Below, one piece after another: positions 56,392 through 64,000 of a stretch of DNA of 64,000 nt. The notes under the pieces were generated by a model. The model was not told where the DNA came from, searched no databases, and saw only the letters and a program-made list of their open reading frames with translations. The stretch comes from Pseudoalteromonas carrageenovora IAM 12662. Its GTDB lineage: Bacteria > Pseudomonadota > Gammaproteobacteria > Enterobacterales > Alteromonadaceae. The stretch is taken from positions 62,001 through 126,000 of the forward strand of contig NZ_LT965930.1 of the NCBI RefSeq assembly GCF_900239935.1. The letters are read 5' to 3'. Position 1 is the first letter of the stretch; every line of letters begins with the position of its first letter. The translations under genes and the position numbers were made by a program.

Positions 56392-56520
56392 TGTGTTTCA
56401 TAGTGGTGACAGATTTGTAATCTGTCCACTCTTAGCAGTAAGAGTGAAACTAATTTCGAAGGGTTCGCCCTTAGTGTATCTTGCATATGCTTACTCCAGT
56501 AGGAGTGTTAACTTATTGTA
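56392..56520 (+). ncRNA. Structured non-coding RNA of the SLATT-RT system
   Basis: Four consecutive hairpins fill the gap before the SLATT gene. H1 is 56402-56430: stem AGTG-(GT bulge)-GACAGATT / AATCTGTC-CACT, loop TGT. H2 is 56427-56446: CACTCTTA / TAAGAGTG, loop GCAG. H3 is 56459-56472: AAGGG / CCCTT, closed by TTCG. H4 is 56493-56506: ACTCC / GGAGT, loop AGTA. GTTTCA (56395-56400) can pair with TGAAAC (56445-56450) to enclose H1 and H2 as a multi-branch junction. The CACT at 56427-56430 can pair with either neighbour. No ORF accounts for this. Defence RTs of several types use an adjacent structured RNA as template, which is the inferred role here. Confidence 0.75.
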
Positions 56521-56563
56521 ACCAAATTACCTCTATGAAGCACACCCCCAACATAAGGAGAAG

Positions 56564-57214
56564 ATGGTGGCTTTAGCAGACAATATTTGGTGGACAAGAA
56601 AATCACGAATTCAAACTGAAAAACGACTTTTGTCTAACGCTTTTCACTCACAAGTAATACTACTCTGGTATTCATTCTTTTCTGTTGCCGTATCCGTTTA
56701 TTATCTAAAGAACCCACAAAATGGAATCGAGTCGATCTCTTGGGTTGTATATTCTGTCCTCGTACTTTGCATTTCAGGTTTCATCAACGGGCTTTCATTT
56801 AAGGAAAGAGCAAATTTAATCAAAGAATGTTATGAAAGTTTGAATAGCATTTTGTATCAAGCCTCCATGCCAAATGCTGATTTGACCAATTTATCAGCAA
56901 CTTACGAATCTAAATTAAATGCTTGTGAAAACCACACAGACAAAGATTTTGCCATCGCAATATGCCAAGAGTATTGGGCAAGCACCAGTAGCACAAGACA
57001 AATAAGCAAAGATTTCCATTCAGACACCTCGGAAAACAAACAACTATCAAAACAAGCTCTTACTAGAATACCAACTTCACATCATTGGTATTTAGCAGCA
57101 TCTTATTTTATTACTAGGTTGTTAATTCTTATGTTTTTCTATGTCTTGCCAGTACTGATATTGCTTGCATTAAATTCGTCTATATTCTTATCCGATCTAA
57201 CTTTTACTGGTTGA
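56564..57214 (+). CDS. SLATT-type membrane effector protein
   Basis: 216 residues. Two closely spaced membrane segments (about 28-48 and 58-80) are followed by a cytosolic helical part and a third hydrophobic segment near the C-terminus (about 176-208). This is the plan of SLATT (SMODS and SLOG-associating two-TM effector) proteins, of which one group (SLATT_5) is reported next to reverse transcriptases. SLATT proteins are thought to damage the membrane when triggered. aaggag lies three bases before the ATG. It is followed by the RT gene after 4 bp, so the two are co-translated. Confidence 0.7.
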   Translation: MVALADNIWWTRKSRIQTEKRLLSNAFHSQVILLWYSFFSVAVSVYYLKNPQNGIESISWVVYSVLVLCISGFINGLSFKERANLIKECYESLNSILYQASMPNADLTNLSATYESKLNACENHTDKDFAIAICQEYWASTSSTRQISKDFHSDTSENKQLSKQALTRIPTSHHWYLAASYFITRLLILMFFYVLPVLILLALNSSIFLSDLTFTG

Positions 57215-57218
57215 TAAA

Positions 57219-58550
57219 ATGAGTGTACAAGACCAATTTAATATAGAGTTTAGCCAGGATAATCTGAAAGAAATCTTTTCCAATCATGTTGTATATTCCG
57301 GCGCTACTGGCATAGATAATATGAATCAGTATGCTTTTAGAAAACAGTTAGACCCGCAAGTCGAAATCATTTCTCGTAAAATGATTGAAGGTTCGTATAC
57401 CTTTTCCAAGTACAAGCTAAAGTTGCTGACTAAAGGGAGAAATAAAGCCCCTCGTGAAATCTCGATCCCTACAGTGAGAGATAGAATTGCACTACGTGCT
57501 ATGTGTAACTTTCTACAACACCGGTTTGCAGAATCAGTGAAGTTCACGCTTCCTCAAAATGTCATTAAAGATGTCAAGGCTCACGCTTTATCTGGTAATT
57601 TTGATAGCTATATTAAGTTAGATGTTTCGAATTTTTACCCATCTATAAGACATAAAAACCTACGCTCTCAATTAAGAAAGCGCATTAGGCAAGTTCACAT
57701 ACTAGACATGATCTTTTCGGCTGTTACTGCTCCTTCAGTTTTAGTTTCGAGAAAGGATGATAAGCCAAGTGAAGTCGGCGTACCTCAGGGGTTGGCTGTT
57801 TCCAACATCCTTGCAGCAATCTACCTACAAAATATTGACAAATTTTTATCTGAATTGCCTAACGTTAAATGCTACCGCTACGTTGATGATGTATTAGTTC
57901 TTTGTTCTGCTGATCAAGCACACGATCTAGCACAAATCATCATCAAGAAGTTTCGTAATATTGGTTTAAAAATACACTGCCCTTTGAAAGTACCAGAGAA
58001 GTCAAAAATTGACTCACTTGCTAACGGTTTTGATTATCTTGGGTATCAATTCACCAATGAGCATATCTCTGCAAGAGGAGGTTCAATTGAAAAGCTAAAG
58101 GCTTCTCTTGCTGGGATTTTCACAAGCTATAAGCACTCTAAAAATAAGAGCTTAAAAATTTTGGAATGGCGATTGAACCTACGAATCACTGGCTGTGTGT
58201 TTGAGAAGAAATGTAAGGGTTGGCAATTTTTCTTCGCTGAGATTAATGATGAAAAGCTACTCCACAGATTAGACCATTATGTCTTCCGCCTATGCAAGCG
58301 TTTTGGGGTAGCAATCAAACTTAAAAAATTTGTTCGCACTTTCAAAGAAATTAGCCACAACAAATATAACACCAGTTATGTACCAAACTTCGACCAGTAT
58401 GACATACCTGAGATGAAAGAGGTTTTAGCTCAATATTTTAGTTTTGATTTGACCAATATGGCTGATGGAGAAATTCGTTACCACTTCTATAAAAAAATAG
58501 GCTCTCAAGTCAAAGAGCTAGAAGTTGATGTGAAAGACTTTGGTTACTAG
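57219..58550 (+). CDS. Reverse transcriptase, defence-associated (SLATT-coupled)
   Basis: 443 residues. RT motifs are present in order: LDVSNFYPSIRHKNL with catalytic Asp 135, GVPQGLAVSNILAAIYL (Gln 190), YRYVDDVLVLC with YVDD at 221-224, GLKIH, and FDYLGYQF. The C-terminal ~170 residues are basic (thumb and RNA-binding region). It lacks a group-II-intron maturase/endonuclease domain and has no retron msr-msd of known form. The upstream structured RNA and SLATT gene make it a defence-type (UG/DRT-like) RT. No Shine-Dalgarno of its own; translation is probably coupled to the SLATT gene. Confidence 0.9.
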   Translation: MSVQDQFNIEFSQDNLKEIFSNHVVYSGATGIDNMNQYAFRKQLDPQVEIISRKMIEGSYTFSKYKLKLLTKGRNKAPREISIPTVRDRIALRAMCNFLQHRFAESVKFTLPQNVIKDVKAHALSGNFDSYIKLDVSNFYPSIRHKNLRSQLRKRIRQVHILDMIFSAVTAPSVLVSRKDDKPSEVGVPQGLAVSNILAAIYLQNIDKFLSELPNVKCYRYVDDVLVLCSADQAHDLAQIIIKKFRNIGLKIHCPLKVPEKSKIDSLANGFDYLGYQFTNEHISARGGSIEKLKASLAGIFTSYKHSKNKSLKILEWRLNLRITGCVFEKKCKGWQFFFAEINDEKLLHRLDHYVFRLCKRFGVAIKLKKFVRTFKEISHNKYNTSYVPNFDQYDIPEMKEVLAQYFSFDLTNMADGEIRYHFYKKIGSQVKELEVDVKDFGY

Positions 58551-58734
58551 CTTAAGTGTTCGTTAAAAAAGAGAGAACGTTCCCTAGTCCCCATAGACGT
58601 CCGACAGGCATTAGGAAAGATAGCCCAAATGATGTTTCAGAGACGTGAGGTTTAAACGGTAGAACTTGCTTTGGGGCATAAAACGAGTCAGAGCCGAAGG
58701 ACGGCTCTGTGCCATAAGCGGACGGTGGTAACGC
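58551..58734. other. Gap with REP-like hairpin between RT and integron cassettes
   Basis: AGAGCCG-AAGGA-CGGCTCT hairpin at 58690-58708 matches that at 35017-35035, followed by GCGGACGG of the dispersed repeat. No clear terminator was found after the RT gene; a weak CGTT...AACG hairpin with an A-run lies near 58562. Confidence 0.5.
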
Positions 58735-58779
58735 TTCACATATGGGACGCAGCGAATGAACATAATGTGTTTGTTAGGC
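58735..58779 (-). repeat. Truncated or diverged attC site (cassette 3)
   Basis: GCCTAAC (minus strand, 58779-58773) overlaps the stop codon of the DUF2306 gene. CACAT/ATGTG arms follow, but the expected GTTRRRY end is not clean (GCGTTACC). Confidence 0.45.
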
Positions 58780-59379
58780 ATTTGACGTTTTGCACAAGCG
58801 TGTTAACACAAACCACTCAACTATTAATAAGTTAGGAACCCAACAAATCCATGACAGAACAGGGTAAAAATCACTAAAATTAATTCTGAAAAGTGCACTC
58901 AAACCCAAATAAATTCGTAATGTTACTCCCGCTAGTGTTAGTGCATAGCTTCTTAACATCCAATCTCGGTGCGCTTGAATATTGCCATTGCGAACTTGCC
59001 AGTAAGCTACCAACGTTGTGCCTACCCAGCAAATAGCCATTAACCCAAAGCCAAAATGAGTGACTAAACCTCCAAATGAATTTAACGCGAGAATGAAACC
59101 AGCAACCCCTCCCACAATAACAGCCAAAACATATATTCGGCCAAGCCAACGGTGTATGGAAATATAGCGAGTTCGAAATTGCGAATTTAATTGAATAGCC
59201 CCAATAATCATAGCGATACAACCACCTAAAAGGTGCATCGAAATAGCTGAAGGAGAATGCGTAAATATATTTAATACGAACGGATTTCGAAAGGTCGGTA
59301 CAGCAAGGTTGATTAATGCATAACCAGCCACGCCTAATGCCAATATGGCCATTAAAATCCAAGATAATCTCAGTCCCAT
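58774..59379 (-). CDS. DUF2306 membrane protein (integron cassette 3)
   Basis: 201 residues, about six hydrophobic segments. HLLGGCIAMIIGAIQL and HRWLGRIYV, with conserved His in transmembrane positions, match the DUF2306 family (possibly haem- or redox-related, function unproven). The stop TAA lies inside GCCTAAC of its attC site, typical of integron gene cassettes. Confidence 0.8.
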   Translation of the reverse strand: MGLRLSWILMAILALGVAGYALINLAVPTFRNPFVLNIFTHSPSAISMHLLGGCIAMIIGAIQLNSQFRTRYISIHRWLGRIYVLAVIVGGVAGFILALNSFGGLVTHFGFGLMAICWVGTTLVAYWQVRNGNIQAHRDWMLRSYALTLAGVTLRIYLGLSALFRINFSDFYPVLSWICWVPNLLIVEWFVLTRLCKTSNA

Positions 59380-59394
59380 TGGGAGTCCCTATAT

Positions 59395-59494
59395 GCCTAA
59401 CGCCCGCTTAACAGGCTAATGGTGGTTGACTATAATCCAAAGCGCAGCGTAGGAGCTAACCACCATTTGTCCTTGTTGAAGTGCTTGTTAGGGT
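59395..59494 (-). repeat. attC recombination site (cassette 2/3 junction)
   Basis: On the minus strand it starts at CCTAACAAGC, has TTCAACAAGGAC, pairs AATGGTGGTT with AACCACCATT, and ends GCGTTAGGC at 59395-59401. This is the architecture of VCR-like attC sites, ~100 bp. Confidence 0.85.
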
Positions 59495-60180
59495 TAGGCA
59501 TGATTTTTATCAGGTTGGATGTCTATTCCTTTGATTAATAACCAAAGGCCAAACGTTATTTCAAAAACAGCTCCCGGCATCATGAAGTAACTCAATATTT
59601 GAGGTGGATTAAGTAGAACAATATTTGAAAAACCATACACCACCATCGAAATATAAGTAAATGCCCCCCAAAGAACCAACCACTTAGGTACGTAATTGGA
59701 GACGTAGAACAAATACATGAAAATCGTGGCACCAATACCCATAATAATTAGGAGAACATCCCACATCGAGCCACTGATTTTCACAAATATACTAGCTAAT
59801 GTATGCAACTGCTCATCTTGAAATACAGTTGAAAATTCTGGATTCTTTAAAACTGCTATCACTGCTAATGTAATGATTGTTGCGACAAAGCCGAGAAGCC
59901 CTTCTCCAAACCTGAAAAGTAGTGCCACGAGAGCAAAATTTTTGTTTATCGTTTTAGTAACTAAGTACTGTGCCCATGAAGCCCAAATAACAGCTATAAA
60001 CATAATAATATCTATAGTTTGAGCAAGTCTGAACTTTATCTCAACCTCATCAAAGGCCCCAAAGTTGTATATACCTTGCTTAAATAGTAGTGAATTAAAC
60101 ATCCCTAAAATTATATAAATCAAGTACGCAGCACCCAAATGCTTAACATACAACTTAAATGATGAACCATTATTCCCCAT
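59494..60180 (-). CDS. DUF4386-like membrane protein (integron cassette 2)
   Basis: 228 residues, about seven hydrophobic segments. The opening LGAAYLIYIILGMFN and LGAFTYISMVVYGF resemble the DUF4386 family of uncharacterised membrane proteins. The stop codon is in GCCTAAC just before the attC. Function unknown. Confidence 0.7.
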   Translation of the reverse strand: MGNNGSSFKLYVKHLGAAYLIYIILGMFNSLLFKQGIYNFGAFDEVEIKFRLAQTIDIIMFIAVIWASWAQYLVTKTINKNFALVALLFRFGEGLLGFVATIITLAVIAVLKNPEFSTVFQDEQLHTLASIFVKISGSMWDVLLIIMGIGATIFMYLFYVSNYVPKWLVLWGAFTYISMVVYGFSNIVLLNPPQILSYFMMPGAVFEITFGLWLLIKGIDIQPDKNHA

Positions 60181-60214
60181 TGATAATTATCCTGTGATTG
60201 CTGAGTGTTTAAAT

Positions 60215-60313
60215 GCCTAACGCCCTGTTAAAGGCAAAATATTGTTGGCTAAAATTGTTGAGGTACGAAACACAGCCAACTGTATTTTGTCCTTGTTTAA
60301 CAGCTTGTTAGTT
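60215..60313 (-). repeat. attC recombination site (cassette 1/2 junction)
   Basis: Minus strand: AACTAACAAGC, then AACAAGGAC, arms GTTGGCT / AGCCAAC, ending GGGCGTTAGGC at 60215-60221. The PAT-like gene's stop codon lies within it. Confidence 0.85.
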
Positions 60314-60805
60314 GCCGATTACGCCTACAACTTTGCTACGCCTTTCAATAAGAATTACGTCACGCCAAATATTATTCATTTGACCAAGATTTTCACGAAT
60401 ACCAAGTTGACGAAAACCATTATTTTTGTGGAGTTTTAGGCTCCCTTTATTTTCAGGGAAAATAGCAGCTTGTAACATCCAAATATTATTACTTTCAGAC
60501 TCTAAAATTAGACTTGAGAGTAATTCTTGACCTACACCCTTACCTTGAGCACTAGCTGCAACATATACACTGACTTCTGCGACTCCGGAATATACTTCTC
60601 TGTTTGATATTGGCGAAAGTGCAGCCCAACCAATGATATTGTCATTTTCGACGGCGACCAGGCGGGAATGGCTATGCATTGAAGTATTCCACTCAACCCA
60701 ACTTTTCGCTGTTAATTGAAACGTAGCATTCCCTGTATCGATACCTTGCTGGTATATGGTTTGCACGAAAGGATAATCAGCTTGCTCAAATGTACGGATT
60801 AACAC
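60308..60805 (-). CDS. GNAT acetyltransferase, phosphinothricin-acetyltransferase-like (integron cassette 1)
   Basis: 165 residues. GNAT motif A is AEVSVYVAASAQGKGVGQELL (read as VSVYVA and QGKGVGQELL). TGNATFQL, WAALSPISNREVYSG, IFPENKGSLKLH, NNGFRQLG and WRDVILIERRS follow the PAT/Bar pattern. It would transfer acetyl from acetyl-CoA to an amine, possibly a toxic amino-acid analogue. GTG start at 60805 with aggag in front. The stop codon overlaps the attC. Confidence 0.8.
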   Translation of the reverse strand: MLIRTFEQADYPFVQTIYQQGIDTGNATFQLTAKSWVEWNTSMHSHSRLVAVENDNIIGWAALSPISNREVYSGVAEVSVYVAASAQGKGVGQELLSSLILESESNNIWMLQAAIFPENKGSLKLHKNNGFRQLGIRENLGQMNNIWRDVILIERRSKVVGVIGN

Positions 60806-60820
60806 GAAATTCTCCTAGGC

Positions 60821-60879
60821 AACTAACACTTTAGTATTTATGCGACACGCAGTTTGTGTTGCATAATCGCTTGTTGGAC
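60821..60879 (-). repeat. attC-like site upstream of cassette 1
   Basis: Minus strand GTCCAACAAGCG at the start and GTTAGTT at the end, with ATGCGACAC / GTGTTGCAT arms. It is short (59 bp) and would belong to a preceding cassette now lost or replaced by IS91. Confidence 0.6.
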
Positions 60880-61142
60880 TGAGGCGCTACCTGCTCGGTG
60901 TGTCAGAGTTGGTGTTGTTTATGCTATGGGAATTTGCTTTTTAGAGGCTCTAGCTAAATCAGCTAATTTAATAAGCTTACCTATTATAATTTAAGCTTTC
61001 CCTGCATTGCTCAGCGCTTATTATCTATTCATTAAACCGAATGTTTAACCGTTAAGCAAGAATATTTTTCGCTCGCACAGTCGCTATTAGCCTGAGCAAT
61101 TAAGCAGGTTAACTTATTGATTTGATGCAGTAAGCAAGGCTG
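60880..61142. other. Gap between cassettes and IS91
   Basis: About 260 bp with no gene. It probably contains remains of an interrupted cassette and one end of the IS91 element. Confidence 0.4.
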
Positions 61143-62247
61143 CTAACTCGTTCGCGCTATTTTATTTGTCGCCTCACCTAAATTCATCACACCAATAAAT
61201 CGTAAGGTCCCCGTCTTGCATGACTGGCAAGGCCAATGGGGTATTAATCGTTCTTGCTCTACCTTCGGCTTCACCGCTTTGCATGGGGTTGCTGATACTT
61301 GAGCCTTTATTAACCCTAACTTTCGCTTGCGACATGCATTAGCTAAAAAGCCATAGTGGCGAATGCGCATAAACCCTTTGGGCAATACATGTTGTAAGTA
61401 GCGCCGTAAAAATTCATCACAACTCAGAGTCATGACTTTATCGCGGTTGTTATCTGCATAATCGCGGTATTTAAAGCTCACTGTTTCTTCAGTCGCTGAC
61501 ACTAATCGCGATTCTGACATCACGCCTTTTCGGGTATAACGTGCAAGGTAACTGACTAACTTTTCACTGTACGTTAAACAGGCTTTGCTATACACGCACC
61601 ATTTGGTTGGTGTGCTTACCTTCGCGAATGAACTATCGCATTCATTGAGCGCCGCGAGCATTTTCCCTCTAAACACTGTTGATAATGCTTTAACGGGGTA
61701 TAAATAGCCTTTTTCTATTTCATGCCAGTGCGCTTGATCAAGCGCGCCTGCGGGTATCAAGCAATGCAGGTGAATATGCTGACTTAAGTTCTGCCCCCAC
61801 GTATGCAGTACGCTTGTCATGCCTAGCTGGCCATGCCTCTTTCGTTTCGCAAATTTACACAGCGTTTGCCATGCGGCTTTAAATAAACAGTGATACAACG
61901 CGTTTGGGTTGTAGTGCGCAATGATATTTAACTCATGCAGGGAGCGTAAAAACAAGGTGGAAATAGCGACACGATAATAAATCCTCTTGTTGTCTTTGCA
62001 CCCATTTAGCCGTTGCCATACCTTGGCAACGTGGGCAATGGCGGTCGCGACAACTACACCCGATTTGTTGTACTTCACTACAGTTATCACATTGCCATGC
62101 TTGATAACCGAGCTGTCCCGTTCTGCATGATTGAAGGTGTTGGCAGACTCGTAACTGCTGATAACTCATTATGTGGTGCTGCCGATAACTCCCAAGGCCA
62201 GAATTTAAAATATCAGCGAGATGCAAGCCGCTCATTGGTTTCCCCAA
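61143..62247 (-). pseudogene. IS91 transposase, frameshifted
   Basis: The N-terminal frame (62247-61933) carries the zinc-finger CDNCSEVQQIGCSCRDRHCPRC and ends FHLVFTLPA-stop. The C-terminal frame continues with HELNIIAHYN, the HUH motif HIHLHCLIPAG, and the tyrosine region VSYLARYTRKGVMS. Removing one G (plus-strand C at about 61938) restores TLPHELN, the conserved sequence. One-base insertion, so probably inactive unless read by +1 shifting. Confidence 0.8.
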
Positions 62248-63065
62248 CTTGCGAGTAAATCAATACCACCATGCCCTAATTCAGGTAACCAGTGTAAGTA
62301 ACTTTGCGTGGTTCTAATGTCACTGTGACCAAGCTGATGTTGAAGTTGATGAAGCGGCATCCCTAACTCAAGTTGATGTGTTGCATAAGCATGGCGTAAT
62401 ACATGTGGATTACAGTGCTTTAAACCACACATTTGTGCATGTTTTTTCAATGCCTTTCTGAAGCTTGAGGGTGACATGGGTTTATCCATTAACCATCGTG
62501 AATAAAACATCCAGCCTGTTGGGTGATACATTTTCCAATAGCAACGTAATTGATTTAGCACGCTATCTGATACAACAACATAGCGTGACTTATCTCCTTT
62601 ACCATGTTCAATTAAAATGGTTTTACGCTGTCCATCGATGTCTTGCACTTTGATGCGCAGCAGTTCGCCAATACGCAAACCACATCCATAACACACCACT
62701 ATCAATGTTTTTAAGCGCATATCCGTGCAACTTTCTATAAGTCGTCGAATATCATCACGCGATAAATAAGTAGGTGCCCGAGGTTTTGCTTTAGGCAAGG
62801 CTATGTCTAAGTTCAGTGGGCGATGTAAAATATTCTTAAACAGAAACCAGATACTGTTTATTTGTATTTTTTGACTCGCTCTGGAGAGCTTGCGAATCGC
62901 AGGATCGTTAAAAAAGGCGTTAAGTTCCTCATCAGTAATCGAATCGAGCGGTTTATTAAAATAATGACTGAGTTTTAGTAAATGTTCACAGTAGCTTTTA
63001 CAGGTACTTTGCGAATAACCACGATAGGCTATTTCAGTTTTGACTTGTTCAATGAGTGTATTCAT
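62232..63065 (-). CDS. IS91-associated tyrosine recombinase
   Basis: 277 residues. A core-binding domain (about 1-95) precedes a catalytic domain with R in CGLRIGELL, K in GKGDKSRYV, HVLRHAYATH, QLGHSDIRTT and Tyr in QSYLHW. Its stop overlaps the transposase start region. Intact and likely functional. Confidence 0.85.
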   Translation of the reverse strand: MNTLIEQVKTEIAYRGYSQSTCKSYCEHLLKLSHYFNKPLDSITDEELNAFFNDPAIRKLSRASQKIQINSIWFLFKNILHRPLNLDIALPKAKPRAPTYLSRDDIRRLIESCTDMRLKTLIVVCYGCGLRIGELLRIKVQDIDGQRKTILIEHGKGDKSRYVVVSDSVLNQLRCYWKMYHPTGWMFYSRWLMDKPMSPSSFRKALKKHAQMCGLKHCNPHVLRHAYATHQLELGMPLHQLQHQLGHSDIRTTQSYLHWLPELGHGGIDLLASWGNQ

Positions 63066-63090
63066 GACTTACCTCCAAATATGGGATAAC

Positions 63091-63528
63091 CCCAAGGTAA
63101 GTGTGGCTCAAATGGTCAGAATAGGATCTCCGCGTAGCGGCTTAGTTCAACAATTTAATAGTGCGCTCATCGCGCATATTTCTGCCGACTTAACGCTCAT
63201 TTATCTACTTTATTTAGTTTTAACAAATAACCTAAAGCATTACTACCACTAAGTTTTTTAAAGCTTTAAAGTAAAGTTTAATAGAACAATATGCGCGCGT
63301 CGCTTATTTTCATGAATATATGCGCAAAGAGCAGTTTAACCAATCTATTAACGACGATATTTAGCCAATCTCAATGTCCGCTTATCGCTCAAAGCAGCCC
63401 CTTGAGTATTTACGTTATCTCGTTTTGGGGCAAAAGCGAATTATATACATAACCAGTCTCTGGACAAAAGTGTGTTTTGGCTTAGTTCAAAACACACTTA
63501 ATTATGTTAGTGAACCTAATGCATCTCA
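63091..63528. other. Non-coding gap
   Basis: About 440 bp without supported genes. It includes TTTTGGGGCAAAAGCG and TGGACAAAAGTG fragments related in wording to the dispersed repeats, but too diverged to assign. Confidence 0.4.
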
Positions 63529-64000
63529 TTACTCAATATCATTTTGACCATGAGCAACATACCCCACAGAGTAAACTTCACCGCTACTATCATCAATACC
63601 TTCTGAGCTACTCAACCACGTTAAACCGAGCGTTTCCCACGAGATATAATCTAAGCCGTGTACATCTGTATGTTGACTGACTTTATTATGAATACACGCA
63701 AGAGAATGGTGCGAATCAGGAACCGTTGGCTCGTCGTCAACGAACCAAATATCAACCTTTGGGCGACCGAATTGTTCGCAAAGAACTTTGAATCCATCAC
63801 TTTGGAGAAATAAGACCATTGCGTGATGATCTCTCCAAACATAAAACGGGGCGTAGCTATTCATCTGATTTTCATAACTTTTAGCGTCTTTACGCGAATA
63901 TAGATAGGCCTTAAAAATTAACCCTGGGAACCCTTCTAATAAGTGACCTTTTTCCTTGATACGAGCTTCTATTTTTTCCATAGGATAATCAGACGGGAGA
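63529..64000 (-). CDS. DUF4865-family protein, partial (5' end outside window)
   Basis: Readable as at least 156 residues. The open frame continues through the window edge (LPSDYPMEKIEARI), so the start lies beyond 64000. GHLLEGFPGLIFKAYLYSRKD, YAPFYVWRDHHAMVLFL and EQFGRPKVDIW match DUF4865, small cytosolic proteins often paired with LysR-regulated reductases. Function unknown. Confidence 0.75.
   Translation of the reverse strand, partial: LPSDYPMEKIEARIKEKGHLLEGFPGLIFKAYLYSRKDAKSYENQMNSYAPFYVWRDHHAMVLFLQSDGFKVLCEQFGRPKVDIWFVDDEPTVPDSHHSLACIHNKVSQHTDVHGLDYISWETLGLTWLSSSEGIDDSSGEVYSVGYVAHGQNDIE

Larger units (their letters stand above)
61100..63090 (-). mobile_element. IS91-family element with accessory tyrosine recombinase
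   Basis: Two genes overlapping by 16 bp: a tyrosine recombinase followed by a Y2-type HUH transposase, the gene order of many marine IS91 elements. IS91 lacks terminal inverted repeats, so the exact ends are not resolved and the limits given are approximate. The transposase is frameshifted. Confidence 0.75.

Noticed and set aside
56381..56400. LexA box before the non-coding RNA (ACACACTGTGT)
   Set aside because: It lacks the CTGT-N8-ACAG layout.
56564..58550. Group II intron or classical retron
   Set aside because: The RT lacks maturase and endonuclease domains, and the upstream RNA has no recognised msr-msd or intron domain V structure.

Overview
The window looks like part of a large plasmid or plasmid-derived replicon of a marine gammaproteobacterium, almost certainly Pseudoalteromonas. 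Three things point there: a lambda-carrageenan degradation locus of the type known from P. carrageenovora and P. distincta relatives, a Rep_3/iteron origin, and Pseudoalteromonas/Vibrio-like integron cassettes and IS91. No rRNA or tRNA genes were recognised. All family assignments come from reading motifs; no database search was run.

Layout. (1) 1-8 kb: a helical-repeat protein, a hydratase, a secreted lambda-carrageenase (GH150), and a LysR regulator divergent from an old-yellow-enzyme reductase. (2) 8-15 kb: plasmid backbone, with an AT-rich iteron origin, a Rep_3 initiator, a winged-helix/nuclease-like protein, a GC-rich palindromic non-coding block, and six ~79-bp tandem repeats whose core looks like a type I-E CRISPR repeat. 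(3) 15-19 kb: a DUF1016 nuclease, a Tus-like replication terminator protein beside two inverted Ter-like sites, and a tyrosine recombinase split at a poly-A slippery run. (4) 19-35 kb: the lambda-carrageenan locus, with a second GH150, two GH110 alpha-1,3-galactosidases, two S1 sulfatases, a GH2 beta-galactosidase, a LacI regulator with recognisable operators, and a GPH/MFS symporter. Together these can take lambda-carrageenan through oligosaccharides to galactose and sulfate. No TonB receptor is in the window. (5) 35-39 kb: an acyltransferase and a NarL-type two-component system.

(6) 39.2-56.3 kb: an island bounded by two inverted ~690-bp copies of a short tyrosine recombinase. It holds an AHH nuclease toxin with a partner gene, endonuclease I, a LexA-controlled umuDC, a NYN-LOTUS-CSD-like protein, a 1922-aa Cap4-type nuclease/STAND NTPase (Avs-like), and a GIY-YIG/DUF4041 operon. 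(7) 56.35-58.55 kb, just outside the island: a structured non-coding RNA, a SLATT-type membrane protein and a reverse transcriptase. This looks like a complete defence-associated reverse transcriptase system and is the most interesting object in the window. (8) 58.7-60.9 kb: three integron cassettes (DUF2306, DUF4386, PAT-like acetyltransferase) with attC sites and no integron integrase. (9) 61-63.1 kb: an IS91 element with a frameshifted transposase. (10) A partial DUF4865 gene runs off the right edge.
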